55,910 nucleotides of DNA from Ignavibacteriaceae bacterium (GTDB lineage: Bacteria; Bacteroidota; Ignavibacteria; Ignavibacteriales; Ignavibacteriaceae): contig JACAFB010000004.1 of NCBI GenBank assembly GCA_013388545.1, positions 1 to 55,910 of the forward strand, written 5' to 3'. The notes under the pieces are model-generated. The model searched no databases and was not told the origin of the DNA. It saw only the letters and a list, made by a program, of their open reading frames with translations. Below, in pieces: positions 1 through 8,514 of this stretch; the first letter of the stretch is position 1; every line of letters starts with the position of its first letter. The translations under genes were made by a program, and so were the position numbers.

Positions 1-170
1 CTGCTGGTACTAATGATATAAATCCCAGATTTTCTCCTGATGGTTCTAAGATAATCTGCACCAATTTTGTTAATGATGGTGTTACTCCTAAAGAAATCTG
101 GTTGATTGATCTTTCGGCTACTGACAGAAAACGTATTTCTCTTAATGCTGAAATGCCTGATTGGAAATAA
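1..170 (+). CDS. C-terminal fragment of a TolB/WD40-like beta-propeller protein
   Basis: The reading frame is open from base 3, runs off the left edge and stops with TAA at 168-170, leaving 55 residues. The fragment contains NPRFSPDGSKI, then a strand ending in EIWLIDL, then MPDWK just before the stop. The pattern 'xPxFSPDGxxI...IWxxDL' is the repeat unit of TolB-like or PD40 beta-propellers, which in related bacteria sit in secreted or periplasmic proteins. The fragment appears to be the last blade. Nothing can be said about the N-terminal domains, so the fold is well supported but the function is not. It converges on the aroF-like gene that ends at 301. Confidence 0.6.
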   Translation, partial: AGTNDINPRFSPDGSKIICTNFVNDGVTPKEIWLIDLSATDRKRISLNAEMPDWK

Positions 171-226
171 AATTTATTAAAAGGGGGAATCTTAAAGATT
201 AAATTATTTGGTTCCTCTAATCATAG

Positions 227-296
227 TCCCCTGTCTGATGATAGTGTTTGATTAACTATCCCTCTCAGTTTTTCAAATTATCAGAAAGGCAGGGGA
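227..296. repeat. Nested inverted repeat between convergent genes
   Basis: TCCCCTG (227-233) can pair with CAGGGGA (290-296) and TCTGAT (234-239) with ATCAGA (280-285). Between them GATAGT (240-245) pairs with ACTATC (255-260). This makes a branched or stacked stem between the stop of the beta-propeller fragment (170) and the stop of the DAHP synthase gene (301). A structured transcription end shared by two convergent genes is plausible. There is no clean T-tract, so calling it a terminator is an inference. Confidence 0.35.
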
Positions 297-300
297 TATT

Positions 301-1317
301 TTAATTAATTTTCCTGCCTATCACTTCTGCAATTAGCCTTATCTGTTTCATCATGTCAAAAAATTGCCCGGGAAACAATGCCTGAGGACCATCTGATAAG
401 GCTTTTTCAGGATCGTGATGAACTTCAACCATAATTCCGTCTGCACCTGCTGCAACTGCGGCTCTGGCCATTGGGATAACTTTATCTCTCATACCCAGTG
501 CGTGTGACGGATCAGCTATTACAGGAAGGTGGCTTCGTTTATGAACTACAGGAATTGCAGAAAGATCAAATGTATTTCTGGTGTACGTCTCAAATGTCCG
601 GATTCCTCTTTCGCAAAGCATTACATTAACATTGCCATTTGATAAAATGTATTCAGCCGACATTAACCAATCTTCAATAGTAGCTGCTAATCCTCGTTTA
701 AGCATCACAGGTTTATTTGCTTTACCAAGCTCCTTTAAAAGAGAAAAGTTTTGCATATTTCTTGCACCCACCTGAAATACGTCAGTATATTCTTCAATTA
801 ATTTAATCTGACCTATTTCCATAACTTCGGTAATTACCTTCAACTTAAATTTGTCTGCTGCTTTTCTTAACATTTTTAAGCCACTCTCCCCCAGTCCCTG
901 AAATGAATATGGAGAAGTTCTTGGTTTGAAAGCTCCACCTCTCAGTATCTTTGCTCCTGAAGCAGCAACTATTTCTGCGATTGCCATTATTTGTTCTTCA
1001 CTTTCAACAGAACAAGGACCTGCCATCACAATAATCTCATTACCACCAATTTTGGTATCATCAACTATAATTTCTGTATTTTCTTTTTTAAAGCTCCTGC
1101 TGGCAAGCTTGAATGGTTCAGTAATCCGGTATACCTCAGCCACACCTTCAAGGATTTGAACCTTTCTTGTATCAAAATTTGGTTGAACACCTATGGCTCC
1201 AAGAATTGTCTGTTCAACACCGGTTGATTTATGAACAGCGAATCCGAAATCTTCAAGATGTTTAATTATATTTTCTAGCTGCTTTTCAGTTATATTTTTT
1301 TCTAATACTACGACCAC
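301..1317 (-). CDS. aroF: 3-deoxy-7-phosphoheptulonate (DAHP) synthase, AroF type with N-terminal ferredoxin-like domain
   Basis: This enzyme condenses phosphoenolpyruvate and erythrose 4-phosphate, the first step of the shikimate pathway. The 338-residue length fits the short AroA-I-beta (Thermotoga/Bacillus-like) class. Residues 1-70 form the small regulatory ferredoxin-like domain, and the TIM barrel begins near 90. Visible motifs are GPCSVES with metal-binding C102, RGGAFKPRTSPYSF, GARNMQN, LKRG, CERGIRTFE, the ADPSHALG histidine and GIMVEVHHDPE. The start is GTG, supported by GGAG placed 5 bases upstream. It lies 17 bases after the DUF1684 gene and probably shares a transcript with mutS. 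The N-terminal domain suggests allosteric control by an aromatic end product, which is family knowledge. Confidence 0.96.
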   Translation of the reverse strand: MVVVLEKNITEKQLENIIKHLEDFGFAVHKSTGVEQTILGAIGVQPNFDTRKVQILEGVAEVYRITEPFKLASRSFKKENTEIIVDDTKIGGNEIIVMAGPCSVESEEQIMAIAEIVAASGAKILRGGAFKPRTSPYSFQGLGESGLKMLRKAADKFKLKVITEVMEIGQIKLIEEYTDVFQVGARNMQNFSLLKELGKANKPVMLKRGLAATIEDWLMSAEYILSNGNVNVMLCERGIRTFETYTRNTFDLSAIPVVHKRSHLPVIADPSHALGMRDKVIPMARAAVAAGADGIMVEVHHDPEKALSDGPQALFPGQFFDMMKQIRLIAEVIGRKIN

Positions 1318-1334
1318 TTTTACTCCATTTCTTT

Positions 1335-1967
1335 TTAGTGATATTTTTTTTCACCGGCAGTTATTTCTAAATCCAAATAGTCTTCTTTGGTTGGAATAGC
1401 ACAGGAATATTCCGAATTATAGGCGCAATATGGATTATATGACTTATTAAAATCAAGTGTATATAAGTAATCTTTATCATTGTTCAAATCAAAATCAATA
1501 TATCTACCGACACCATAAGTTTCATCATTTGTTGTTTTGTCAGTAAACCAAATAGCATAATACTTCTCGCTATATGCAGTCATCCCTTCATAAACATTTA
1601 CCTTATACTCTCTATCCTTGTAATTGAATTTGAGGTATCCAAACCTGACAACTTTTCTCTCCTCACCTTTAGTGCCAAATATTTTTACTGTATCTTTAAC
1701 AGAATATTCGTGTAATTTACTTTTAAATACAAAACGTGGATCAGGTTCAAAGTAATTCAGAGATGTAAAAGTTTCACTTTTTGAATTATTGAAAGGGGAG
1801 CCGGGATCATTTCTGAAATACTCGTTTTTTTCAGCTCTGAATTTTTCGATTTCTTTCACATAGAGTATTTCTGCATCAGAATAATTTTTCCCGCAGGATG
1901 TAAAAATTAAAGAAATAAAAATAATAATAGAGGATATATACTTAGAAAAGTTATTGCTCTTTTTCAT
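1335..1967 (-). CDS. DUF1684-family lipoprotein
   Basis: The 210-residue protein begins with a lipoprotein signal: two lysines, a hydrophobic run from about 10 to 22, and a lipobox ending FTSCG. The mature part carries the hallmarks of DUF1684: a GEERKVVRFGYLKF strand, an FTDKT segment, a GRYIDFDL turn, and near the C-terminus a YNPYCAYNSEYSCAIP block with paired cysteines. The function of this family is unknown. I chose the start at 1967 because longer in-frame starts (up to 2102) would put the signal peptide in the middle of the protein. The chosen start overlaps the 3' end of mutS by 17 bases, so translation may be coupled. The likely location is a lipid anchor in the periplasm or outer membrane. 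Confidence 0.82.
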   Translation of the reverse strand: MKKSNNFSKYISSIIIFISLIFTSCGKNYSDAEILYVKEIEKFRAEKNEYFRNDPGSPFNNSKSETFTSLNYFEPDPRFVFKSKLHEYSVKDTVKIFGTKGEERKVVRFGYLKFNYKDREYKVNVYEGMTAYSEKYYAIWFTDKTTNDETYGVGRYIDFDLNNDKDYLYTLDFNKSYNPYCAYNSEYSCAIPTKEDYLDLEITAGEKKYH

Positions 1968-4572
1968 CATTCTTAATTTTCTTTTGAAGTTCGTGAAGTT
2001 TATGTAATGCCTCAATAGGAGTAAGATTGTCAATTTCAATATTTTGAATTTCACCTCTGATTTTATCATCCATAATTTCGAACATACTAATCTGATTGTC
2101 ATTTGTCTTTTTCAAGTTTTTAAGTTTTTCCTTTTTCACTTCGTAGGGAGTAAGTTCTTTGCTTTCGAGATTTTGAAGAATTTCCTTTGCACGATTAGTC
2201 ACGTACAGAGGGAGTCCGGCCATTTGAGCTACCTGAATCCCATAACTGTGATCGGCACTTCCGGGATTAACTTTGTGTAAGAAGATAACCTTATCTCCAT
2301 ACTCCCGCACCTCAACCTTATAGTTTTTAATTCTGGGAAATATTTCTGCCATTTCATTCAATTCGTGGTAGTGAGTTGCAAACAGAGTTTTGGCAGCGAC
2401 ATTAGGATTTTCGTGCAGGAATTCAGTTATTGCCCAAGCGATGGAAATTCCGTCAAAGGTGCTAGTCCCTCTTCCAATTTCGTCAAGAAGAATCAAGCTT
2501 TTAGGGGTAGCATTATTAATTATATTTGCAGCTTCCTGCATTTCAACCAGAAATGTACTTTCCCCTGAAGTGATATTATCGCTTGCCCCAACTCTTGTAA
2601 ACACGCGATCAACAAGTCCTATGCTCGCTGATTTTGCAGGAACGAATGAACCTATTTGAGCCAGGATAACGATAAGCCCAATTTGCCTGAGAAATACCGA
2701 CTTCCCCGCCATATTAGGCCCGGTTAAAATTATTATTTGATTATCAGTTTGATCAAGCAGGCAGTTATTTGGTGTAAACTTTTCTCCGGCCGGGAGAATT
2801 CTCTCAACAACCGGATGTCTTCCCTGGACAATTTCAATTTTGTCTGACGAATTAATTTCGGGTTTTACATAATGATACTCGTCAGCACATTCAGCAAAGG
2901 ATAAAAAGCAATCGAGCATTGCAATCAAGGATGCATTACGTTGAATCACAACTGTTTCTTCTGCAATAAAACTCCTCACTTCATTAAACAACTGGCTTTC
3001 CAGTTCGTAAATCTTTTCTTCGGCATTTAATATTTTATCTTCATATTCCTTCAACTCAGGAGTGATAAATCTTTCAGAGTTTACAAGGGTTTGTTTCCTC
3101 ACATAACGGTTCGGAATTTTATCTTTATTTGCATTGCTAACTTCGATGTAATAACCAAAAACCTTATTGAAATTAACTTTGAGAGAGCTGATTCCGGTGC
3201 TTTCCCGCTCTTCTTTTTGCAGCGAGGCAATCCATTTCTTACCGTTAAACGACACATCTCTTATCTCGTCTAGCTCAATACTGTAATTAGCTTTAATCAC
3301 TCCGCCGTCATTTATACTCAATGGCGGATTATCGACAATTGCATCCTGGATTTTTTTTACTACGGGTTCAAGCGGCTGAAGTTCTTCACCAATTTGTTTT
3401 AATGTATTTACTTCACAGTCAGAAAGCAGGGTTTTAATCTGAGGAATTTTTTTAAGAGATAACTTCAGAGAAACAATTTCCCTGGGATTTGCTCTACCTG
3501 TACTGATTCTTGATATCAACCTTTCTAAATCACCTATCTCTTTTAATTCATTCTTTAGATTTTTTCTCAGCTTTTTTTTAGTCACAAGTTCCTCAACAGA
3601 ATCAAGACGCTTCTGAATGGGTTCTGGTTTGCGCAGAGGAGCAGAAATCCACTTTTTTAACAATCTCCCACCCATCGAGGTGTCGGTCTTATCAAGAATA
3701 GAAATCAGAGTTCCTTCTCTGTTACCTTCGTGCATTGAAAAAACTATCTCAAGATTTCGCTTTGTCGAATGATCTAAAAGCATATAATCGGAAGGGTTAT
3801 ACTGAGATATTTTATTCAGATGAACCAGATTTACTTTTTGTGTTTCCTGAAGATAATTCAGTATTGCACCGCTTGCGATAATTCCCCACTGCAGGTTTTC
3901 AATACCAAATCCCTTAAGATTGTTTGTTTTGAACTGCATAATGAGAAGTTCATAAGCATAATCAAAATTGAATATCCAGTCGTCAAGTTTAGTTATCCTG
4001 ATATTTGAATTGAGCTTATTAACAAACAATGAAAGCTCATCTTTGTCTTTTTTCCTTACAACTATTTCGGAAGGCGAAATCGATTCAATTTGCTCAAAAA
4101 TGCCGGAAGATGCTGTTTCAAAGCAGAAAAATTCTCCGGTAGATATATCACAAAAAGAAATTCCCGCAATATCTTCTTTAAGAATAACTGCCATCAGGTA
4201 ATTATTCTTCTTGTGGTATAAAAGTTTATCTGATAATGTAACTCCGGGAGTAACTACTTCTACTACTTCTCTTTTGACAATACCCTTAGCAAATTTTGGA
4301 TTTTCAACCTGTTCACAAACTGCAACACGGTAACCAGCCCTGACTAGTTTTGGAAGATAACTATCAAGTGCATGGAAAGGAAAGCCAGCCAGTGGTACAT
4401 CTTCAGCCGCACCATTAGCTCTTTTAGTTAAAGTAATTCCCAATACTTTTGATGTGATTTTAGCATCATCTTCAAACGTTTCGAAAAAGTCCCCAACCCT
4501 GAATAATAAAATTGTATCAGGATGAGCTTGCTTAATCTTATAATACTGAGCCATTAAAGGGGTTTGCTGCAT
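1951..4572 (-). CDS. mutS: DNA mismatch repair protein MutS
   Basis: MutS recognises mismatches and recruits MutL. The 873 residues match full-length MutS. The mismatch-reading Phe-x-Glu is F29-F30-E31 inside GDFFETF. The connector and lever domains follow, and the clamp lies around 440-560. The ATPase has Walker A GPNMAGKS ending at K624/S625, Walker B LLDEIGRGTSTFDG and the ATHYHEL switch. A short C-terminal helical tail (EALHKLHELQKKI) resembles the dimer/tetramer segment of bacterial MutS. The first ATG is used because family members begin with a TPxMxQYxxIK block right at the N-terminus, as here. It is the first gene of a minus-strand set with the DUF1684 gene and aroF. Confidence 0.98.
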   Translation of the reverse strand: MQQTPLMAQYYKIKQAHPDTILLFRVGDFFETFEDDAKITSKVLGITLTKRANGAAEDVPLAGFPFHALDSYLPKLVRAGYRVAVCEQVENPKFAKGIVKREVVEVVTPGVTLSDKLLYHKKNNYLMAVILKEDIAGISFCDISTGEFFCFETASSGIFEQIESISPSEIVVRKKDKDELSLFVNKLNSNIRITKLDDWIFNFDYAYELLIMQFKTNNLKGFGIENLQWGIIASGAILNYLQETQKVNLVHLNKISQYNPSDYMLLDHSTKRNLEIVFSMHEGNREGTLISILDKTDTSMGGRLLKKWISAPLRKPEPIQKRLDSVEELVTKKKLRKNLKNELKEIGDLERLISRISTGRANPREIVSLKLSLKKIPQIKTLLSDCEVNTLKQIGEELQPLEPVVKKIQDAIVDNPPLSINDGGVIKANYSIELDEIRDVSFNGKKWIASLQKEERESTGISSLKVNFNKVFGYYIEVSNANKDKIPNRYVRKQTLVNSERFITPELKEYEDKILNAEEKIYELESQLFNEVRSFIAEETVVIQRNASLIAMLDCFLSFAECADEYHYVKPEINSSDKIEIVQGRHPVVERILPAGEKFTPNNCLLDQTDNQIIILTGPNMAGKSVFLRQIGLIVILAQIGSFVPAKSASIGLVDRVFTRVGASDNITSGESTFLVEMQEAANIINNATPKSLILLDEIGRGTSTFDGISIAWAITEFLHENPNVAAKTLFATHYHELNEMAEIFPRIKNYKVEVREYGDKVIFLHKVNPGSADHSYGIQVAQMAGLPLYVTNRAKEILQNLESKELTPYEVKKEKLKNLKKTNDNQISMFEIMDDKIRGEIQNIEIDNLTPIEALHKLHELQKKIKNDEKEQ

Positions 4573-4686
4573 AACGGTAGCAAAAATAACAATAAAAAAA
4601 GTTTATTGCTTCTGGTTCTATATTATTTACCCATTATGAAGCGCTTTGAATGACGATAGTTTTAAGGTTTATACACTATGTTCTTA

Positions 4687-4716
4687 TTGAAAAGAATGAG
4701 GATTTTCATATATTTG
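4687..4716 (+). promoter_or_regulatory. Bacteroidetes-type -33/-7 promoter for the ligase cluster
   Basis: TTG at 4687-4689, a 19-base spacer, and TATATTTG at 4709-4716 match the Bacteroidetes primary-sigma consensus (TTTG, about 19-21 bases, TAnnTTTG). The site is 50 bases upstream of the esterase start in the 193-base divergent gap with mutS. It is the only good match I found ahead of the cluster. Confidence 0.6.
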
Positions 4717-4765
4717 CCCAATTATTTAACACCCTGGCAATAATTTCTTTTATAGAGACTTTAAT

Positions 4766-5488
4766 TTGACCGAACATTATCATAAATGGTATTCAAACTA
4801 TTTGAGTCGCGAATTCAGTATGCTCGCTTTCGGACACGCTGGATTTCCTGTAATTATTTTTCCAACCTCAGGTGGCAGATATTATGAAGCTAAGGATCGA
4901 GGGCTGATCGACTCTGCTAAATCTTTAGTTGAAGCGGGTAAAATCCGGATTTATTGTCCTGATAGTATAAATAATCTGAGCTGGTATAATTATTCAATTC
5001 ATCCTGCTGACAGAGTTAAAACTCACATTGGATATGAGAATCTAATTTTGAATGATTTGTTTAATTTCATCAATTATGAAACAGGCTATGAAAGAATGGG
5101 AGTAGCAGGCTGCAGTTTTGGGGCATATCATGCCGCAAATATTGCTTTTCGTCATCCCGACAAAATCAGCTATCTTTTTTGCATGGGCGGCGCTTACGAT
5201 ATCAAGCAGTTCATTATGGGGTATTACGATGACAACTGTTACTTCAATAATCCGCCAGATTATCTGAGCAACCTTAACGACGAATGGTATTTAGGATGGA
5301 TCAGAAAAATGGGAATTATTCTTGGTACGGGCGAATGGGATATGTGCCTTGCGGAAAATATCAGACTATCAGGTTTATTGAACGCAAAAAATATTTCCCA
5401 CTGGCTTGATCTCAGGTTGGTTGCTGGTCATGATTGGCCCTGGTGGAAACAAATGTTCCCCGAATATCTTTCAAAGATTGATAACTAA
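4766..5488 (+). CDS. Esterase D-like alpha/beta hydrolase
   Basis: The 240-residue protein has no signal peptide, so it should be cytoplasmic. The nucleophile elbow is GCSFG with S117. H222, in GHDWPWW near the C-terminus, fits the catalytic histidine, and D192 is a candidate acid. The strand PVIIFPTSGG near residue 30 would form the oxyanion-hole region. The family (PF00756-like putative esterases) includes carboxylesterases and siderophore or S-formyl hydrolases, so the substrate cannot be assigned. Translation starts at TTG; the only alternative ATG is after the first strands. It is the first gene of the ligase/amidotransferase run, 82 bases ahead of the ATP-grasp gene. That position suggests it removes an ester or other acyl group from the pathway intermediate or product. 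Confidence 0.8.
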   Translation: MTEHYHKWYSNYLSREFSMLAFGHAGFPVIIFPTSGGRYYEAKDRGLIDSAKSLVEAGKIRIYCPDSINNLSWYNYSIHPADRVKTHIGYENLILNDLFNFINYETGYERMGVAGCSFGAYHAANIAFRHPDKISYLFCMGGAYDIKQFIMGYYDDNCYFNNPPDYLSNLNDEWYLGWIRKMGIILGTGEWDMCLAENIRLSGLLNAKNISHWLDLRLVAGHDWPWWKQMFPEYLSKIDN

Positions 5489-5570
5489 TTTTTCAGAGTA
5501 CCCATAATCTGTCAAAATAAGTACTGTTTACTATTTAATTCTAGAAATTTATAATTATTAAGAGGACACC

Positions 5571-6524
5571 ATGAAAAAAATCGGAATTCTATTTGGGCAG
5601 GAAAATACTTTTCCTCCCGCTTTTGTTGAGAGAGTAAATTCAAAAAAAGTTCCGGGAATAACTGCAGAATTTGTTCAGCTGGATAAAGTAATTCAAGGCG
5701 AAGCATGCGATTATGATGTCATTATTGATAGAATTTCGCAGGATGTTCCTTTCTATAGAGGCTTCCTGAAAAATGCAGCACTAACCGGTACAGCAGTAAT
5801 AAATAATCCTTTCTGGTGGAGTGCCGATGAAAAATTTTTCAATAATGCTCTTGCGACCAAAATTGGAGTTCCTGTACCAAAAACGGTTTTGCTTCCCTCA
5901 AACCAGCATCCGCCGGATACAAATGCAAACTCATTCAGAAATTTAAAGTATCCTTTAGCCTGGGAAGAAATCTTTAATTACGTCGGATTTCCTGCATACT
6001 TTAAACCTTTTGCAGGAGGTGGTTGGAAAAATGTTTATAAGCTGAACAATTCAAATGAATTCTTTAAAGCTTACAATGAAACCGGGCAGCTTGTTATGAT
6101 GCTTCAGGAAGAAGTGATTTTTTCAGAGTACTTCAGATGCTATTGTCTCGACCGAAAAGATGTACACATTATGCAGTATGATCCAAAACAACCTCACCAT
6201 CTCAGATATGTAAGAAATCCGAAACCGATCGAAAAAAAATTGCTCGATCAAATAAATGATATTGTACTTAAAATCAACAATGCTTTGGGTTATGATTTCA
6301 ATACTGTTGAATTAGCTGTCCGTGATGGCATTCCATATGCGATTGATTTCTGCAACCCTGCTCCAGACGCAGATGTAAATTCTGTAGGTGAGGAAAATTT
6401 CAATTGGATTGTTGAACACGCTGCCCAAATGGCTATTAACAGGGCAAAGAATCATAAAGAAGGTCAGAACAATTTGACCTGGGGTGACTTTATAAAAGCA
6501 TTTGCAAATAATAAACAACTATAA
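5571..6524 (+). CDS. ATP-grasp ligase
   Basis: This is a 317-residue ATP-grasp protein, a class that activates a carboxylate as acyl phosphate and joins it to an amine or thiol. The N-terminal third is a Rossmann-like pre-ATP-grasp domain. The ATP-binding lysine is probably K145 in YFKPFAGGG, followed by a flexible glycine loop. The metal ligands are E247 (VELAV) and D259/N262 in IDFCNPAPDAD, with D rather than the usual E in the penultimate position. An AAGAGGA ribosome binding site sits 5-10 bases before the ATG. The GCS2-type ligase gene starts 26 bases downstream. It resembles uncharacterised RimK/D-Ala-ligase-like proteins of amidoligase clusters. I infer it extends or closes an amide bond made in the same pathway; the substrates are unknown. 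Confidence 0.85.
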   Translation: MKKIGILFGQENTFPPAFVERVNSKKVPGITAEFVQLDKVIQGEACDYDVIIDRISQDVPFYRGFLKNAALTGTAVINNPFWWSADEKFFNNALATKIGVPVPKTVLLPSNQHPPDTNANSFRNLKYPLAWEEIFNYVGFPAYFKPFAGGGWKNVYKLNNSNEFFKAYNETGQLVMMLQEEVIFSEYFRCYCLDRKDVHIMQYDPKQPHHLRYVRNPKPIEKKLLDQINDIVLKINNALGYDFNTVELAVRDGIPYAIDFCNPAPDADVNSVGEENFNWIVEHAAQMAINRAKNHKEGQNNLTWGDFIKAFANNKQL

Positions 6525-6550
6525 ATCATTAAAAACTTATTCAGATCTCT

Positions 6551-7657
6551 ATGGCAAAACCAGGACTTTTTACTTTAGGCGTAGAAGAAGAATTTCAGAT
6601 TGTTGACCCCGAATCGCGGGAACTTAAATCGCATATTCAGCAAATACTTGAAGATGGTAAAATGATACTTGCTGAAAATGTTAAAGCCGAAATGCATCAA
6701 TCCGTTGTTGAAATGGGAACTGATGTTTGTAAAGATGTTAAGGAAGCCCGTGAACAGGTAACAAACCTGCGTCTTCAGTTAGCAAATCTTGCGAAGAAAA
6801 ATGGTTTAAGAATAGCTGCGGCTGGAACTCACCCATTCTCACATTGGAAGGATCAGAGAATTACTTCTCATCCAAGATATAAAACAATTGTCGATGATAT
6901 GCAGCAGGTTGCAAGGGCAAACCTGATTTTTGGTCTTCACGTTCATGTTGGAGTTGATGACCGGGAAATCGGGCTGCATATAATGAATGCCGCAAGATAT
7001 TTTCTGCCGCATATATTTGCGCTTTCTACAAACTCGCCATTCTGGCTTGGCCGAAATACCGGGTTCAAATCATATAGAAGTAAAGTATTTGACCGGTTCC
7101 CCAGAACCGGAATACCCGATTATTTTTCAAGTGTTTCTGAGTATGATAATTTTGTTAATCTTTTAATTAAAACTAACTGCATTGATAATGCGAAAAAAAT
7201 TTGGTGGGATATCAGGCTTCACCCCGTATTTGAAACTCTTGAGTTCAGAGTTTGCGATATTCCAATGAGAGTTGATGAGACAATTACTCTTACTGCATTA
7301 ATGCAGGCAATAGTTGCAAAATTACATAAGCTTATAAAACAAAATCTGGGATTCAGGCTTTACAGGAGAGTGCTGATAGCCGAAAACAAATGGCGTGCTG
7401 CACGATATGGCATTCATGGAAAACTTATTGATTTTGGTAAAAAGGCTGAAGTCCCATATTCAGATCTGGCTCAGGAACTTCTTGAGTTTGTTGACGATGT
7501 GGTTGATGATCTCGGCAGCCGGGAAGAAGTATCAAAAGTCAACAAAATACTTGAGATTGGAACCGGCGCTGATCGGCAGCTTGAAGTTTGGGAACAATCA
7601 TATGATTTGAAGAACGTTGTTGATTACATAATTGATGAAACACATTTGGGGTTATGA
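6551..7657 (+). CDS. Carboxylate-amine ligase, GCS2 family (YbdK-like)
   Basis: The 368 residues match YbdK/EgtA-type glutamate-cysteine ligase family 2 enzymes, which use ATP to couple a carboxylate, usually the gamma-carboxyl of glutamate, to an amine. Motifs in order are GVEEEFQIVD (E12-E14, metal/ATP), MHQSVVEMGT around 48-57, GTHPFSHW around 92-99, FGLHVHVG with H130 and H132, WDIRLHPVFETLEFRVCD around 219-236, and ENKWRAARYG near 280. All core residues seem present, so it should be active. E. coli YbdK has weak glutamate-cysteine ligase activity, but the true substrates of most members are unknown. Its last codon overlaps the next gene in ATGA, so it is translationally coupled to the amidotransferase. 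That argues for stoichiometric work in one pathway. Confidence 0.92.
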   Translation: MAKPGLFTLGVEEEFQIVDPESRELKSHIQQILEDGKMILAENVKAEMHQSVVEMGTDVCKDVKEAREQVTNLRLQLANLAKKNGLRIAAAGTHPFSHWKDQRITSHPRYKTIVDDMQQVARANLIFGLHVHVGVDDREIGLHIMNAARYFLPHIFALSTNSPFWLGRNTGFKSYRSKVFDRFPRTGIPDYFSSVSEYDNFVNLLIKTNCIDNAKKIWWDIRLHPVFETLEFRVCDIPMRVDETITLTALMQAIVAKLHKLIKQNLGFRLYRRVLIAENKWRAARYGIHGKLIDFGKKAEVPYSDLAQELLEFVDDVVDDLGSREEVSKVNKILEIGTGADRQLEVWEQSYDLKNVVDYIIDETHLGL

Positions 7658-8502
7658 TGAGAAAAGAGAAAGCGAATATCAAAGTATCCGTCATAGATCT
7701 TTACAACAACGAACGAAACGAAGGAATGCGGTGTATTAAGGAAATTGTAACCGATACAGGCAAGAGAAGGGATGATGTTCAAATTACATATGATGTTTTT
7801 GAAACACGTTACAAAGGTGACATACCCGATTTATCAAGCGATATTTTTATTTCATCAGGTGGACCCGGCTCCCCTTTTGAAGGTGTTGGAACTAAATGGG
7901 AAAAAGACTATTTCAACCTCCTGGATTCATTATGGACTCATAATCAAAATCAAAACAGCACCAAGAAGTATATTTTCTTTATCTGTCATTCATTTCAGAT
8001 GATGGGAAGATTTTTCAAATTTGCCGAGGTTAATCAGCGCTATGAAAAATCCTTTGGCGTAATACCATTTATCAAAACCGAAGAAGGAGCCGTCGATCCT
8101 ACTTTGAAGAATTTAACCAATCCATTTTATGCTGCAGATTTCAGAACATTTCAGGTCATAAATCCGGATGAAAAAGTTTTGAAAGAACTTGGGATAAAAA
8201 TTTTATCTCTTGAAACTGCCGAAGAAATTGGTGAAAGAACTCCTGCAATAATGGCCTGCAGAATTTCAAATGAAATTGTGGGGACTCAATTCCATCCCGA
8301 GGCAGACCCTGAAAGTATGATTTTTCACCTGAAACAGAATGAACGCAAAAAACATGTAATAGATAAGTACGGCGAGACACGCTATTATGAAATGATTGAA
8401 TGGCTTGAGCATCCTCAAAAAATAAAACTGACCAGGAAGACTGTACTGCCGGCTTTTCTCAATCAAGCTATTGATGAACTGACTGCTGTTTATATCGAAT
8501 AA
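7654..8502 (+). CDS. Class I glutamine amidotransferase-like protein
   Basis: The 282-residue protein carries the GATase-I triad: nucleophile C111 in FFICHSFQ, then H214 and E216 in GTQFHPEAD. An oxyanion-loop SGGPGSP lies at 68-74. The elbow differs from the family consensus GxCxGxQ because the two glycines are F109 and S113. About 65 residues follow the triad, rich in helix and ending LTAVYIE, an extension not present in minimal GATase domains. Members either channel ammonia from glutamine to a partner synthetase or, as in PuuD, hydrolyse gamma-glutamyl bonds. Coupling to the GCS2 ligase (4-base overlap) and the flanking ATP-grasp proteins make a partner role likely. Which of the two reactions it performs cannot be told. 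The start is the first of two tandem ATG codons. Confidence 0.88.
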   Translation: MMRKEKANIKVSVIDLYNNERNEGMRCIKEIVTDTGKRRDDVQITYDVFETRYKGDIPDLSSDIFISSGGPGSPFEGVGTKWEKDYFNLLDSLWTHNQNQNSTKKYIFFICHSFQMMGRFFKFAEVNQRYEKSFGVIPFIKTEEGAVDPTLKNLTNPFYAADFRTFQVINPDEKVLKELGIKILSLETAEEIGERTPAIMACRISNEIVGTQFHPEADPESMIFHLKQNERKKHVIDKYGETRYYEMIEWLEHPQKIKLTRKTVLPAFLNQAIDELTAVYIE

Positions 8503-8514
8503 ACAAGAAACAAT

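Noticed and set aside
4766..4775. Identical TTGACCGAAC at the starts of the esterase and the anti-sigma kinase genes
   Set aside because: It encodes the first residues of both proteins and nothing else is shared, so it is probably coincidence.
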